Assembly (NCBI GenBank): GCA_003993805.1
Contig: RSEF01000026.1
Location: 3,731,712 to 3,795,711, forward strand
Source of the DNA: Himantopus leucocephalus
Lineage: Eukaryota > Chordata > Aves > Charadriiformes > Recurvirostridae
DNA length: 64,000 bases
Direction: 5' to 3'
The notes under the pieces were generated by a model. That model searched no databases, was not told the origin of the DNA, and saw only the letters and a program-made list of their open reading frames with translations. Position numbers and translations under genes: made by a program. Shown piece after piece: positions 1 through 13,241 of the stretch (position 1 is the stretch's first letter; the number at the start of each line of letters is the position of its first letter).

Positions 1-2602
1 GAAATTGCTTTGACTTGCCTTGAGTCATGCAGTTTTCTTCCACCGTTGCTTTCATGAGAGTCCCTAGGCAAAGCCGCAGCCTGTTTGGAGGGCACAGGAA
101 CTACTGAACCGCTGAATGCTATTGAGGATTTCAGATTTCAGAAGGCACGATGAGGTGAAACTGGGCAAACTTACACAGGGGAAGAAAAGTATCGCGCTTA
201 TATGACCTGGGTCGTGGATGAGCAATAGGAAGGTGCAGCACTAAAAGCTCATCAAATTTAGCCATACACAGCGTGACTGAACAACATATTACAAAACTAA
301 CTACACTAAAAAATATTATCTACCAAAGTAGCTAAAACCAGAAAAGTAATTTTCTGTTCCTAACTTCTGTATCTAAGCATCACCTTAGAATATAAAGTAT
401 TGATTGCAGGTCTTGAAAGCAGTAACAGGGAGATGATTGTTGTGATCTGCATAGTCCATTCAGGAACATGGTGTTCCCCCGACCCTACCGTTCCAGCTAC
501 TTTAGGTAATGTCAAGGGAAGTCGTATTTTTCTGTCTGTTGTTCAAGAGACAAAAGAATGTCCTGTGCCAGTGAAGAGCATAAGGAAACAAATACTGCCA
601 GATGTTTACTGAAGTATAACCTGCCCTTAAACCAGACATTTGAAAACATGCCTTCGGTACCCTGCCATATCTTGAGACTATCCGCAGTAGAAGGACCTGG
701 CAAAACAGCTGGAGAAACGCACTGACCAAACTCCTGGCTGAGTCCCCTGAGCACGTGAGCTGTTTGGTTTGTACCTGTTCCCAGGATTTCCATCATTCTG
801 TGTATCGCTGAAACTTCACTGTGTGTTTGTGAGCCATCGTCAATGTTTAAGAGGCATTTGAGCTGTATATCCAAATACAAAACCAGTGGCTGCTGTTGGA
901 CACCTACTTATGCACCATTTGCACTGGATAGAGTGTTTGTGTGGGGAGCTGAAGAGATGTGCTTAACTCAGAAATAGCTCTCTTCCTTGGAAAGCTTAAG
1001 GTCTGAATCACACTGTGTTGGCTCAGTTTTTAGCAGACAAGCTATCACATATGCCTCCCTGTAGGCGAAGAGTCGTCACTGGCATCAGGATTAGCAGCCA
1101 GGTTCTTTCCCTTTGAAAACTAGAGAATAATGATGCTGAAGGCTAAGGCTGACTTTAAGCGCAGTCAGGGCAGGAGCGGCCCAGCGCTGGAGGCTGGGGG
1201 AGGTGGGCTAGCAAAACTGGGAGCAGGAAGGGTCCACTCGCATCCGTGCTTGGCTGGCACTGGCCCCCGTGTTCCTCTCTGTTCTAAAGGAGCCAGATAA
1301 CATTCCCCAAGTTGAGCTTTGTTATTGCAAAGATGGGGATAAAATAAGTTATTTAGCTGAAGATCCTTGAGGTATTAACCACTCCACTGCTGGCTGTGAA
1401 GCTGAGGAGACTAGAGCCAGCCCTAACATGCCCATGGTTGGTTGCCCTGAGTCTCAGCCGCAAATACTAGTGACATGGACGAACAGGAACACTGGAGAAA
1501 AACTTGGAAACCTGGGAGGGGACAAGACAGCTATTGAGCTACCTGAAAGTGAAAGCACATGGGAGACAGCACGAGCTTGACAGACCCTGGTGAACTTAGG
1601 GCAGCCTGCGGAGTCCACATGATAAAGACTACAGGAGCAGAAATGCAAATATATACAGACCTTTTTTTCCTTTTTTCCTGGAACGCAATGTAAGTTGATG
1701 CCTAGTCCTTAAACACATGCCACTCCTGATGCCCAGCAGTCCAGAGGAAGTCTTGGGGGAAAAGGGGATGAGGGAACTAGTGCAAAGTTTTTGTACTTAG
1801 CTCAAGAAACAAATTCTAGATAGGGATTTGAAAACGCTTCTGAGATGCAGAATTTTTTGGATCTACGCTTTTGGACTCAGTGGCCCACTACTGCAGTAGC
1901 ATTAATTTTTCAAGCCTCGCCTCCAGGTTCAGGGCTCAAACACTGCCAGTCTTGCAAGTAATGTGGATTGGGAGTTCCTGAACCAACTGGTCGCTGACAA
2001 TGAGTCAGGGGAATGACCTTGCAGCAGGCAGCTCATGGCACCTCTCTCGGAGCCGTGCCAGTATAAACGGCACTGGCATCCCTGAATGCTGTTGAAACCA
2101 TTTTGTGAGATTCCCGTGTTGGCCGTTTCTGCTGCCACCTTTGCACCAAAACTGGTGAGAATAGAATAGAGTACGCCCTTCTCGTTCCATAGCAAGGGCA
2201 TCTTCACAACCTAGGCTTAGGACTATCTATATCTATATACAGATATATAGAGGATGTGGGCAACTCATATCTCTTGCCTACATCTCTGTCCGTTAGCATC
2301 AGCGATACAGATACTTAACCAACTTAAATATTACCCTTGTCCCCCAGCCACACCCATAGTAAACTGTAAGGAAACACTGTGAACAAGTTTTAGAAAAAAA
2401 TACGTGGCAGCAGTGAATTTTCTGGGTAGGTCTGGAAGTGATTTGTAAGAGGAGTGAGGGTAGAATACTTGGCATGTGGGCATTTTAATGAATTTTCCCC
2501 AATAAGAAAAGAAACATTTGCTTGTAGACTTTAAGCTTCTCACATCAGTAAAGCTCCTGACACAGAGCCCAACGCTGTATTTGTATGACATGGAAATTAA
2601 CA

Positions 2603-2621
2603 GCAGCAGCAGCAGCAGCGC
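2603..2621 (+). repeat. Short CAG repeat
   Basis: Six CAG units, not in any recognised reading frame. Confidence 0.85.
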
Positions 2622-3907
2622 TGCAGGCTTAGAGTCTACTCTGTGAGCAACAAAATGGCTAGGGGTGCTGCTGCGTTCGTTCCAATTCCTTCACCGTTTG
2701 TGGGTGGTGAAATAGGTGGATGCCGATATCCCTGCCACTCCAGGTATGGTTGCGACCTTTAACATCAATATTAAATTAATGTTTCTAACCATATTCAAGC
2801 TTGTGCCCTCATCAGCTCAACTCCGTAAAGCACAGACAGGAACCAACAGCAAAATTGGACTGCGTCACAGATGTAACATGACCATCGGCAAAACAAGTGC
2901 AGAAAGAGATCATGGCTGCCTCGTCAGTCAGAGCCTTCCTTCGATAACAAAGAAGAATAAGATGGTAAGGCTTTTAAATTTATGTCGCGAGGATTTGCAA
3001 TCCTGAACTTTCTTTACCAAATTTTGCGTTCCTTGAACAGTCAAAACTCCCAAGAAAATTGCATGTATTTTGCCAACAGACCCAACGCATTAACGAACAC
3101 TGCGTCATAATGCCGCACTAAGGCTGAAAGATATAATAAACCCCACTTTACAAAGGAAGGAAACCAGAATACAGAAAAATGAATCAGCTTACACAATGTC
3201 ACACACGCAAGTGTCAGAGGGAGGAAGAAATCGCAGCTTTCCCAAGTCCTTTTTGCGGCAATACGCAGAAAACCATTATGGAACAGTTAGCCATGTACAG
3301 CTAACGTACAGTAACAATACCATCCCTATGCGCAAAATCACTACCGTCCTACAGAAATGTGCCGTGTTCCCTTCTCAGCCTTGTTTCTTGCCAGTCCCAC
3401 AGATTTACCTGCTGACAGTAACCTCAATTCCTGAGTAATGAGATTTAGAGCTGAAGTTTAACATTGAAATAACTCCTCTTTTATCTCGTCTCCTTAACCT
3501 CCCTGCGTCTAGTCACAATTGAACTATGACTGTGGCAAAAAGATGGTAGCGAAAGGAATAAAAACAAGTGCATCCCTGCGCTGAACACAGATACTCAGAA
3601 AGTACACATATGCCTGAGCAAGTATACCGGCTGCCAGTTGCACCTCCTTCCAAAGGACTGAGAAATGCCATTAAGAAGCACTAGCTTTGCAAATTAACGG
3701 GGTCCTCCGCCCCACAACCGTGATGGGGAAAAATGCAAAGGGTTGTCCCTTCAGCCAGCACTCCGTAAAACAGACTCAACCCACCTGTCTTCCGTGCAAC
3801 CAAGTACCGTTTCTTAGTCCAGCTCCTGGCTGTACAGAATTACCTCGGCGGCTGCCTTGTGCTGTCGCTATATGTGTGTGTATTTATGCCTGTCTGTCTT
3901 GCTGCAG

Positions 3908-4467
3908 GGACCACCGTTGTTGCTGCTATTCCTGTTGTTCCCCTGCTCTGCGGAACTGGCGCTGCAGGAGGCAAGGATGCTCCAAGGGAGCCAGCTACAG
4001 CCAGCGAAGGCTCAGTGAGTCAGGAGGGGTTGTGACGACTGCAGTAAGAGTCTGAAATTCCCTATGGAATCTGGCAGAAAAGGAGGGGAGGCAAGAAAGG
4101 TGGAGATGGGAAAGAGGAAAAAAAGTGGGGAGTGGCACCTACTGTCTTGTTTTCTGTTTCCCTCCCTGTTCCTACCACCGCAGTGCCGTTGGAAATGGCA
4201 TCCTCCCCTCTACGGCACTGCGCAAAGGAATGGAGTCGGGGATAAAACCGCAGCGCCTACGGCCTTTGTAACCAAACAACCAAAATTCGGCCAGGGTGGG
4301 TGTCCGTGTGTTCATACAGCCCTTCTCTCTGCCTCTCCCTCAGGCTGCCGGTCAGAGGACAGGCTGCTGCTGGAGCGATGGAGACAGCGGACGCAGTATG
4401 TCTGAGCCGGTTCCGAACCCAGCGGTTGTTGCTAAACAACCGGACCTGATGCTTGAGATGTCAGCAA
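3908..4467 (+). other. Possible spliced noncoding exons on the plus strand
   Basis: Several good splice-like signals line up on the plus strand: an acceptor TCTTGCTGCAG ending at 3907, a GTGAGT donor near 4014, a pyrimidine-rich acceptor ending CAG at 4343, a GTGAGT donor at 4468-4473, and another strong acceptor TTTCTTTTGCAG ending at 4868. The implied exons (about 106 and 124 bp) have no convincing coding frame. Plausible lncRNA exons, with no independent support. Confidence 0.2.
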
Positions 4468-5279
4468 GTGAGTAATACAGATTAAATGCTTATGCTACCG
4501 TATTCTTAAACTTGTTTAAGCCTCGATATGATGAAAGGCTATGGTATAATGTTCCCTGCTGTACGAGAAAGCAAAGTTACCACTCCACTGCATAATCAGG
4601 AGACTTCCTCAGCCAGAAGGACCAAGCTCAAAGCTGGTTGTGTCCTCAGCACTTCCAGGCAGAGTTGCCATCTTCATTGCTGGTCGCTTTAAGAAGAGAG
4701 GTGAAAAAATAGTATAGTAAATGGTTAAGAGAGAAAAATGTTCTCCCCTTCATTTCCTCATCCTCTCTCTGGAGCTGCTCTCTGCCCTCAGTCTCCCATT
4801 CATCCTTACCCCGTCCTTCCCAATCCTCCTTCAGTCCCTGCTTTCTAACGCTGTTATTTCTTTTGCAGACCGTTCCAGCCCCGTCACTTAGGGCTGTCTT
4901 CAGCCCTCACCGAGCCTGTGGCAAACTCACACTTATGCAAACAAAAGCGGAGTTTGGGCAAGAGACTTCTTCACTTCTTCAGTTATTCCCACGACATAAT
5001 TTCCAGGTGCGATCCCTGCCCCGAGCAGTTTACAGTCCTGCAGACGCTTAACCGCCGTATAAGGGAGAAGGAGGAAAGCCAGCAAGCGGGGAGAAAAGCC
5101 CCAAACCCCAGGACTTTCCCCTTCCCAGTGGTTTGCAACTCTGACACGTCACCGTCACCACTGCTGGGCGAAACGAAACCTCCGCGGTGCCTGCGCGGGG
5201 CGCCCCGGGGTGGGGGGTCCGGCACCCGCCGCACCCAGCGGGGGGCTGCCGCTGTCCTGCCTGCTGCCGGGAGCCGGGC

Positions 5280-5336
5280 GGGCAGGGAACGGGCAGGGAA
5301 CAGGCAGAGAGCGGGCAGGGAGCGGGCAGAGAGCTG
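5280..5336 (+). repeat. Short G/A-rich tandem repeat in the left promoter block
   Basis: Variants of GGGCAGGGAAC and GGGCAGAGAGC repeat about five times with a 10-11 bp period. Confidence 0.75.
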
Positions 5337-5539
5337 CCGGCACTTTGAAGCAAGTGAAAATCAAGGTTGAGATTTGACACCCAGTCCTCGACCAATCCGG
5401 GAGGGCTTTTCACCTGCCATCACCTCCTCCGCCAATGGGAGGGCGCCTTTGGGCTGAGAGCCCTCCCCGGCCAATGGGGAGCCAGCTCCGCCACTTAGTT
5501 AATGATGCAGCAGTACAGGGAAGACTATCACATGTGAGC

Positions 5540-5576
5540 TGGAAGGCTGCCAACATGGAGACACGGAGAGAGCAAG
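5540..5576 (+). other. Candidate first exon end after the CCAAT promoter
   Basis: An ATG at 5555-5557 opens METRREQ and is cut in phase 1 by a good donor (GCAAG then GTAAAC, donor GT at 5577-5578). I do not recognise the peptide and could not connect it to a second coding exon, so it may belong to a noncoding transcript or be chance. Confidence 0.25.
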
Positions 5577-6926
5577 GTAAACAACTTTCCAACGCCAAAA
5601 TGATGACATTTAATCCCTAAATGCTAGCTTCCCGTCTCGACTCATCCTTAACCCCTTTCAGCTGGTGTGGAAGCGTCTGGAAGGCACCGTCTACCTGTCC
5701 CCAGTGCTTTTAAAAACTGGACGACATGCCCTGCAATGATCACTGCGTCACCGTTTACCACTTTCCGAACTACGCAGTGACAAACCTCCAAGCTCTGAAA
5801 CGCAGAGCGCCTGTTAACCCCTCCACCAAACCCTCGCCACCGTGCCAGCCTCTAGAGAGACAGAGGGGAATAAAAAGCCCAGACAAAACATGAAAACAGC
5901 AGTCTTTGCAAAGTTGTCATCTCTCCCCCACGACTACTACCCTCCTCTGCAGTACAGCAATGCCGACAAGAGTGACATTAGTACAACCTGTGCCGTCGTT
6001 CCATTGAGAAAACAGCTCTGACGCAGAACAGAGCAATCATACCCAGCCAAAATAATAATACAGGCACTTGGGGATCCGGACTTAGGGACGCCGGGGGAAA
6101 GGGACGCCCTGCAAATAATTAAAATACGTAGATGCAGCTCAAGCCCCATCCTGATCAAAGGGTACGTACGTGGGAAAGACGAACCGGACCGAAGAGCTCT
6201 GCCCGTGCACCATCTGCGCAGTCCTCAGCCCTCCGCTCGCTGTGTAGCGCCGCAGAATAGAAGGTTCCAGAAATTTCCTTTCCGTTAACCCTTTTGGTGT
6301 CTGCCCACTCTCCCTCCCCGCGGGATTAAGCGCGCCGGGTCTCCAGCATCGTCAATGGGCGAAGCCTCCTACGCCAACCGAGCCCAAATACGATCTTTAA
6401 ATGAGACTGGAGGGTGGCAGGAGCCCAGTCCCTGGTGTTGGTGTTACTTCTCTTTCTGGAGCCCTCTCTGCCTCTCTTGCTGCCTCTCTCCCCTCTTGCT
6501 GCAGCAGGGCTGTTGCTGGTAGACCTATCGACGGAGCTTGCTCTCTCACTCTCTCGCTGAGCTCTGTGACGCAGCTCTAAATTCTCCAGCCTGCTCCCTG
6601 TGTTATAAGAGCGGAACTGCAGCTTTCCAGGGAGCCCGTGCCAGCGGTGCCAGGGCCAGGCAAACCGAGGGGAACGTCGCTCCTGGACTCTGCACCTTTT
6701 TTTGGTAATTATTATGTTCCTCACCTCTGTTTCTGTGCTTCCTCCACGGCTCTCAGCCTCGCATCTCCTTCTCTGCTTCTGAGTCATGCTTACTAGGTTA
6801 ACTCTTTTAGGATTGGTAGTCAGCAATACAAATCTCGAACAAGCGCAGCTGAAACCACAGCCAACTTTGTGGTGGTTTCTGCTTTAAAAAAACCAAAGCA
6901 AATCTTCTTGGCTCTAAAAAACAAAA

Positions 6927-6957
6927 ACACACACACACACACGCACACACACACACG
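6927..6957 (+). repeat. CA dinucleotide microsatellite
   Basis: About 15 CA units with one CG interruption. Confidence 0.9.
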
Positions 6958-9900
6958 TTCCAGTAGAGAGTTAGTGCTTTTTGATTAACTGTTTCGGTGA
7001 CAGGAACCACTACTTGACTTCCTAAAATAAGATATTTTAGGCCTACGTCTCGCAAATACTCAGCAGGCAGTTACCCTGGAGCGCAAAACAACTTAAAAGG
7101 AACTGCTCCCGCGAATGAACGCAGGTCTTCTGGGCGTAAAAGCATGAGGCTGCTGCCGGACCCACAAGACGCTGCTGTGCTGGCCACAAGACACTGATCT
7201 GAATGTGGTTCGGCCACCGGGCAGGTGCGTGGTGTAAGATCAGGTACCGAAAGTGCTGGAAAGCGATAGGCTCTGACTCTGAACAGTGTTAATAAGTGAT
7301 ACCACACGCACAGATTCAAAATGCTCAGCGTAGGCAGGGGAACTAACTGCCTTCCTGGAGTCACCAGAATCCAATAATCTCTGTCAAAGGAGGTCCAGGG
7401 ACAGCGATGTATTTCAGTGTAGCAGGCGTCACCAGGCAAGAACAATTTTTGCAGATGGACACTCTCTCCTTGCCTCTGCCCCCGAGACCGCCCCTGGCAT
7501 TAACGCTGGTGCCTTCGGCAACTTCAGCAGCAAGCAGGAGAAGCAGTGCTCTCCCGGCTTGTAGCCTCAAAACCGGAAAACGTGGAGGAGGATCGGTGGT
7601 AGATACAGCATCTGGGAATCAAAGAGAAGCTAATGGAGAGCCAGCACTGTGTGAGGGAGTCCATGCGTCAGTCTGCGTATACAAAAGAGCAAGCGAGAGA
7701 GCCAGCAGTCCATTGGAAAAACATCGAATCAAGAGAGAGATCACTACTACACAGCTACATCTGCCATTTTAATTCCAGACTTCAGAGCTGGCTGCGAGCT
7801 TTGGGTTTTTCACTACAACCAAAGCTGAAGTAACCACTATTTTTTCTCTTCGCAGCGTCTGAAGAGCCTGAGCTATTTTGGGATTTGTCTGTACTACACT
7901 GAAAATGACACCTGTTACGCACAGACACAAATGAGAAGAATTGCAAGCTCCCGGTTTCTCAGAAATGATTCTACCAAAAAAAAAGAAAAAAAGTTCCTAT
8001 GAACTCGGGACCTGGGGGAGCGGCGGGGGCTCTCCCTGTGGGGTGAGGGGGATGACCCTTGTGAACTGAGCACCGGTACAAAAAAATGTAAAAGGTCTGT
8101 TGTAGCTGATGCAAGGGGAAAGCAAACCTCCCTGTGACCAAAAGAAGTAGTGCTCGATCAACTAAATGCCACAAGACGTGGTTTCTTATGCAAGCAAACC
8201 CATGGGACTTCAAGCTTTATGTATACGCTTTGTGGCCAAAGCTGCAAGCATTAACTGCTTCAGTTAATGAAGGTAAAATTGTAAGAGCGCTACGGCTACT
8301 TAAATGAGTCACCCAGCAGTGATACTCGCCAAAGTAGGCCAGTGTTTTGTGTGATGTTAAGCTGTCTGTGCTGGTTTCAGTTACCCCCGAGTTATCTCAG
8401 GAGCTCCACCGACGCGCAGGGTCAGAGCAGGTTTTCCATGTTCCCCTTTTCCCTGCCGGCGTGGGCTGATGTACAGCACCCCAGCGCCGGGCAGGGCAGG
8501 CAGAGCCCATCCCGCTGGACCCGCGAGACCCAGCAAAGCTCTGAACACGGTTGCGTACGGCCCTGTGGCGAGATGAAAGACTCGGAGGCTCAGAAATGGG
8601 ACAGTTGACTGGTGCTTTTAGCTGACAGCGATTTTGTCAGTCCTGTGTTATATTAAGAAAGTAAAATGCAGCTTTGATTTATTTCAAATTATATCTTTTG
8701 GGTTGCTTTCAGGGGAAAGGTGGCATTTATTTTATGGTTTACTTTCATTTGAAAATGACCAGCCATAGAAAATTTCTGCCTTTACCTGACCGTAAGTATT
8801 TACTTTATGGTGGCACTGGGGCTCGCAGGGAGACTCGCTGGGAAACACTCAGGTGCGCAAGTAAGGGAACACGGCACAGTGGAAAGCATCGGCACTCGGA
8901 GCTGAATAACAAGGCCAGTCTTCTTACACTCGAGTCAGTTAAATGTTGGGCAGGCTTTGGCATTTTCTGTACGCTGAAGTAAGGAAATAGAGGCCGTGAT
9001 TCCATGGTAGAAATCTAGGCTGCTTTTCTGTTTTAATTGGAGCCCATGTGCATGTTTTGTTATTGCCTTTTTTTTTTTTTTGCCTCTTTTTTTTTTTAAC
9101 CTCCAAACTCTGTCTAAAAGCAGGAGGCAGAACTTTGGTTTTGTAAGAACTGAATATGAGGAGCAAAGTCCCAGGGTAGAAAACAAGCTTGGTACATGGA
9201 AATAATCCACGGCCGTGGTGGGAGGGAGGGAGCTCAGTCGCACCGTGCGGTGAGAATATCCACTCCCAAGGGAGGGGTGACCTAATGGCTGACTACAGCT
9301 ATGCCGCGGGTGCTTATAGTTTTGATTTTTAAAAAAAATAGTTTTGATAGTGCTAGACAATATAGCAATATATCAGGACTTACACCTGGAACGGTTCAGG
9401 CTGCACGTTAGGGGAAAAAAAAAAAATTTCCTCGGGAGGGTGGGCGGGATTGAACCCCCAACCGTCACTGCCACGTCTGCCGTCAATGGGCAGTGTCCCT
9501 CGGCACCATGAAAGGATCAGGGAGCAATTCCTCGGCGAGCAGAGGAAATCTGGGCTTCCCACTGCTTATATGCCAAACTGTATGTAAAGGTGCATCCGCA
9601 GTTCTCTGGCGTCCCCCATGCGATTTTCTGCTGTCACGCCACGGTGACCTTAATTGCAATAACGTATGAAGTCTGACGTTACAAAAATGTAAGCCTCACG
9701 CACGTCATTATTGGTACTGTGGGTGATAAAATAACCTCAGCCGTCCACCGAGGAAGGTCCTTGGTGTTTTTAATGACGAACGAAACCCTCGCGGGGCTGC
9801 CCACACTCGCAGCTTCCTGCTGGCAAAGCCCTGGCGCAGGTTTTGGTTTAAATGCCATCGGCCACACCTTCCTCCGACTGCAGGAAACGGCGATTGTTAA

Positions 9901-11415
9901 AATCAGGGCATGTTCCTGTTGAACTGAAAGGCTGAGATCAAAATGATCCAAAGGGCCTCGACTATGCCAAACAAATTCCTGCCCGAGACGTAGCAGGTCT
10001 GTGCAGCTGTGAATCTGTAACCCTCGGCCTCGGGGCCCGTGTAAGTGACGGCTCGGCACGTCGCCTTGGGGAGCGGCTGGAACACGGGAGGAGCAGAGAA
10101 TCGGGCAAAGGTGGGCAGGGGAGTGTGAACCCTAGTCACGACGCTTAGCACAACCTTCTGCAGGTTCACAACCAAAAGTCCTGAAAGTTGCTCTAAAATG
10201 CAAAATAGTACTTTTTTCAAATGCTGAGGTGGGAGAGCTCTTTTTGAAATGTGAGATTTGTCAGTGCTACCCCCTCCTCACAAAACGCTCACAACCTCAG
10301 CGAAATGATGTTTTCCAACAAAAATCTGTTTTGGCACAGAATTCCCAGCCAGCTCCGTTCAAGGAATACCGGCAGAGACAGTAACACACTCGTCCATCTG
10401 CCAGGGCTGTTCCCCCTAACCCTTCCCAGTCAGAGGGTTTTGACTCTGACTTAAAATTTTAATTTTTTAAAATTCCTTCTAATCTGAATGCTGTAACAGC
10501 AAATCGTCCTTAAACAAAAATCTTACCTAACTCTTTGTTACAGTAAAACAATTGTCTACATTGACCGCAAATAAAGAAGTAATGTTGGTTGTTACTTACG
10601 GAAACTGGCAAGTTTTTAAAGTCTGCTTATTTAATATAATTTTGCATATGGGAAGGCTGAATTAAATAGAGGTTAAACAATTTGACCCACATTGTGTGCG
10701 GAATCAGGGTCAATGCTGATACGGAAATTCGGGAGTTCCTTGCTCCCAGATTTTACTCAGGTTGCGCCTCTCGCTTAATTATAGTCCTTATTGCAGAGAA
10801 AGCCCCCAGTCAATTAGTGAGACTTAACTGTGGTCTGAAACAGGAGCTGCCGGAACAGTGTGGCTTTTAGAGGAAATGGATAGGAAATTCTTTAAGGAGA
10901 TGTTCTTTCATTTTTCAAAGAAAAGCAGAAATAAGACTTTGAAGCCATCCTTCTGTTGTCACACCTACATGGACAACAACAGACAAGTGAGAGTCTTACA
11001 GTGCCGTCCCGACAGTCTCCAGCACGTGCAGATTTCCAAGAAACCGGAGACTTGCAAGTTCAAAATAGGACTATTTGCTATGACAGCTACCAAAGTCCAT
11101 GAAGGGATATTCGACGTGGCACACCGCACATCAGGTTTGGTTCCAGTGTGACAACAGAAAAGTTACAGAGTCACAACAAACGTTTAGGCTGTTTTTGTTT
11201 GGAAAGGTTTATTGTTTTCCAGACAAGTGTCGTTAGTGAATGCCAGAGAAGTGGCCAGCGCTTCCAGGTCTTTGCCAGCCCAGTGCATCCGCACGCCGTT
11301 ACTCTCACTGGGGTCCCAGCCAACAGGAGGAGGAGCGGGCAGGCATATAAATAACAATAAAAACCCTTCTGAAACAGTTTTAAAGTTGATTCTGTGCGCC
11401 TGCTTGGGTGTGCAC

Positions 11416-11495
11416 GACTGACCCTGCCCAAAGGTGGGGCTGGGTTTTTTCCTGNAACTGACCCTGCCCGAAGATGGGGCTGGGTTTTTTCCTGG
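11416..11495 (+). repeat. False duplication at an assembly joint
   Basis: About 39 bp beginning CTGACCCTGCCC are repeated on both sides of a single N at 11455 with two or three differences. This looks like two unmerged overlapping contig ends. Confidence 0.85.
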
Positions 11496-13241
11496 TCCTC
11501 TTTGTGGGGTGGTTCAAGGGAATCGGGGGGGATAGCTGGTGTTGAGATGAAAAGACTGGAAAGGCAGAGGTGTGTGTTCCTTCCCAGGAACTGTCGGGGG
11601 GTGTTGGCACTGGGTGGTCACATTTGCATAAAACGCTTGCATTCTTTGTGCAAATCCAGCCCACGCTGGAAAGCAGGCGCTGGAATGGAAACCTGCAGGT
11701 GAAAACCTGGCCCTCCCTTGGAAAACCTGGAGTCCTGGAATTTACCCTGCGAAGTCTAAGAAAATCCCAGCTGGAATCGCTGAGATCCTTTCCAAAGAGG
11801 TGGCCCCACATTAACATACGAGCCGCTTCCAAGCAGAGGTTCTGCCCTGTGCTGGAGCCGCCGTCGCGGTATTGAGCATCCTCAACCGAGAGCTCTGCTC
11901 GCTCCATTGCTGTCCCGCAGCGTTCCCGGTCAGTGCAGGGATGGAACGCTGCCCGTGGCTCGGGAGAGGGCCCGGGGACAGCCAGGCTCCCCCAGCTGCA
12001 GGATTTGCTCCCTTCCAAACCTAAGGAGTCAACAGCGCTGAGACAAAAGTAATTATTTCAGCGATTAGCTGCTAAGAATAGAGGCGGCGGGGGTGCTGTG
12101 CGGGGCGGAGGTGCACTGACAGCAGAGTCGGAGTCGGAGGGAGCGGGGATCGCAGCGGGAGCACAGAAATAGCCGTTCTCCGCGCTCCGCACTTCGAAGC
12201 TTCATGAGTCACCAAAATACACGGCGGTGGGGGGGACACAGGGGCAGGCGGGGTGTAAGAGGCAAATAGACCCTGCCCCTGCATGTAGAGCAGAACATGC
12301 CCCGGGGCCGATTGCTGTATTTTCTGGGAGAGAACGGGCATTTTGCCGAGCAGCCTGCGTTTTTTTTTTTCCTAAGCAGAGCATCTTCCCAGTGGCGAGG
12401 CACTGGACCACCCTCGCGCATCCCACCCCGCGGAGAGCGCGGCTGCTGCACCGACAACTTCAGCTACACCTGATGCTGCTTAAAGGTACCGAGCCCCCAC
12501 CAGGGGAGGGACACGGCCCTGGGGGGCTCCAGGACTGTCCTTCCCCCCGCCCCGCGCCTGGCACTCCGGCCACGCTTGTGGATATGGGTATTTGCAAAAG
12601 CCAAACGACACCGGGGGGGGGAAGGGGGGGGCAGCGGGACGGAGGAATCTACTGATCTCCATCCAACTGTGTTTCACGGGGTTTTCCTAACTAACTGCTA
12701 ATCTTACTTGAAGTTCCCTTTATAAATACATTATAAAAGGTTAAAGATACGAACAGCAGGTATTTAAACGCGGCATCAGTGCATGACGAGGTGCTCAGCT
12801 TCATAGACGGCTTTAACATCTTGTCCTGACGCTATCTGGCAAAAATCGTATCGTGTTTTTACTCAGTATCTCTTGAAAGAGGCAATTTTCCTTCCGAGCT
12901 GTTTGTGCAGCCCAGGGTACAAAACATTCCCGATCTGTGACTAGGTTTCCAAACTACATAGCAAAATGAATAATAATGATAGTAAAAAGTTGTACAACTT
13001 TTTTTATACAGCAACCTTTGTATTCCTTTAGTGCTGGATGTTCCGGCTGTTTTACATGGGGGAAAAAAAATATTTTTTTTTTAAAAACCACCATACATAA
13101 CCAAAACAAAAGCAAAACCCCAACAAACTCAAGGTTTAAAAGAAAATTTTTGTCTCAGTCCCGGGTGCAACCGCAGAAAGAGTCAAGCTAGATAGAATTA
13201 AACATCTCAGCTGGAGCATGGACAGGGCACCAGCCAGCTTG

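Larger units (their letters stand above)
1..5139. other. Intergenic, no protein gene recognised
   Basis: Mixed AT-rich and neutral sequence without a recognisable coding exon on either strand. It holds the CAG repeat, the candidate splice-signal chain at 3.9-4.9 kb, and an 8 bp inverted repeat at 4423-4442. If human synteny holds, this is on the side of the miR-29b-2/29c locus, but no miR-29 sequence is present. Confidence 0.6.
5140..5576. promoter_or_regulatory. GC-rich promoter with three evenly spaced CCAAT boxes
   Basis: A CpG-rich block (5160-5340) is followed by CCAAT at 5392-5396, 5432-5436 and 5471-5475, spaced 40 and 39 bp, a typical NF-Y arrangement. A CRE-like TGACACGTCA lies at 5142-5151 and a palindromic E-box CACATGTG at 5529-5536. 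No TATA box is seen. The last CCAAT is about 80 bp before a small exon-like segment with an ATG and a splice donor on the plus strand. Minus-strand transcription from the same block is also possible, with GTGAGG- and GTAAGG-type donors near 4,907 and 4,806. Confidence 0.5.
5580..13240. other. Intergenic, no protein gene recognised
   Basis: No exon of a known family was recognised. Contents seen are the CA microsatellite, several poly-T runs, a CT-rich stretch at 6,440-6,560, an RNA polymerase III B-box lookalike near 9,450, and one assembly duplication at 11.4 kb. Confidence 0.6.

Noticed and set aside
5168..5181. Interferon-response-like GAAACGAAAC in the left promoter block.
   Set aside because: The two GAAA cores are separated by one base, not the two required by the standard IRF dimer site.
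9430..9475. RNA polymerase III B-box lookalike (GGTTCAATCC on the minus strand) followed by a T-run, suggesting a tRNA.
   Set aside because: The T-stem does not pair fully, and no A box, acceptor stem or anticodon arm could be found at the required distance.
11380..12018. Open frame of 212 codons on the minus strand.
   Set aside because: It contains the duplicated segment around N at 11455 and has no family resemblance.
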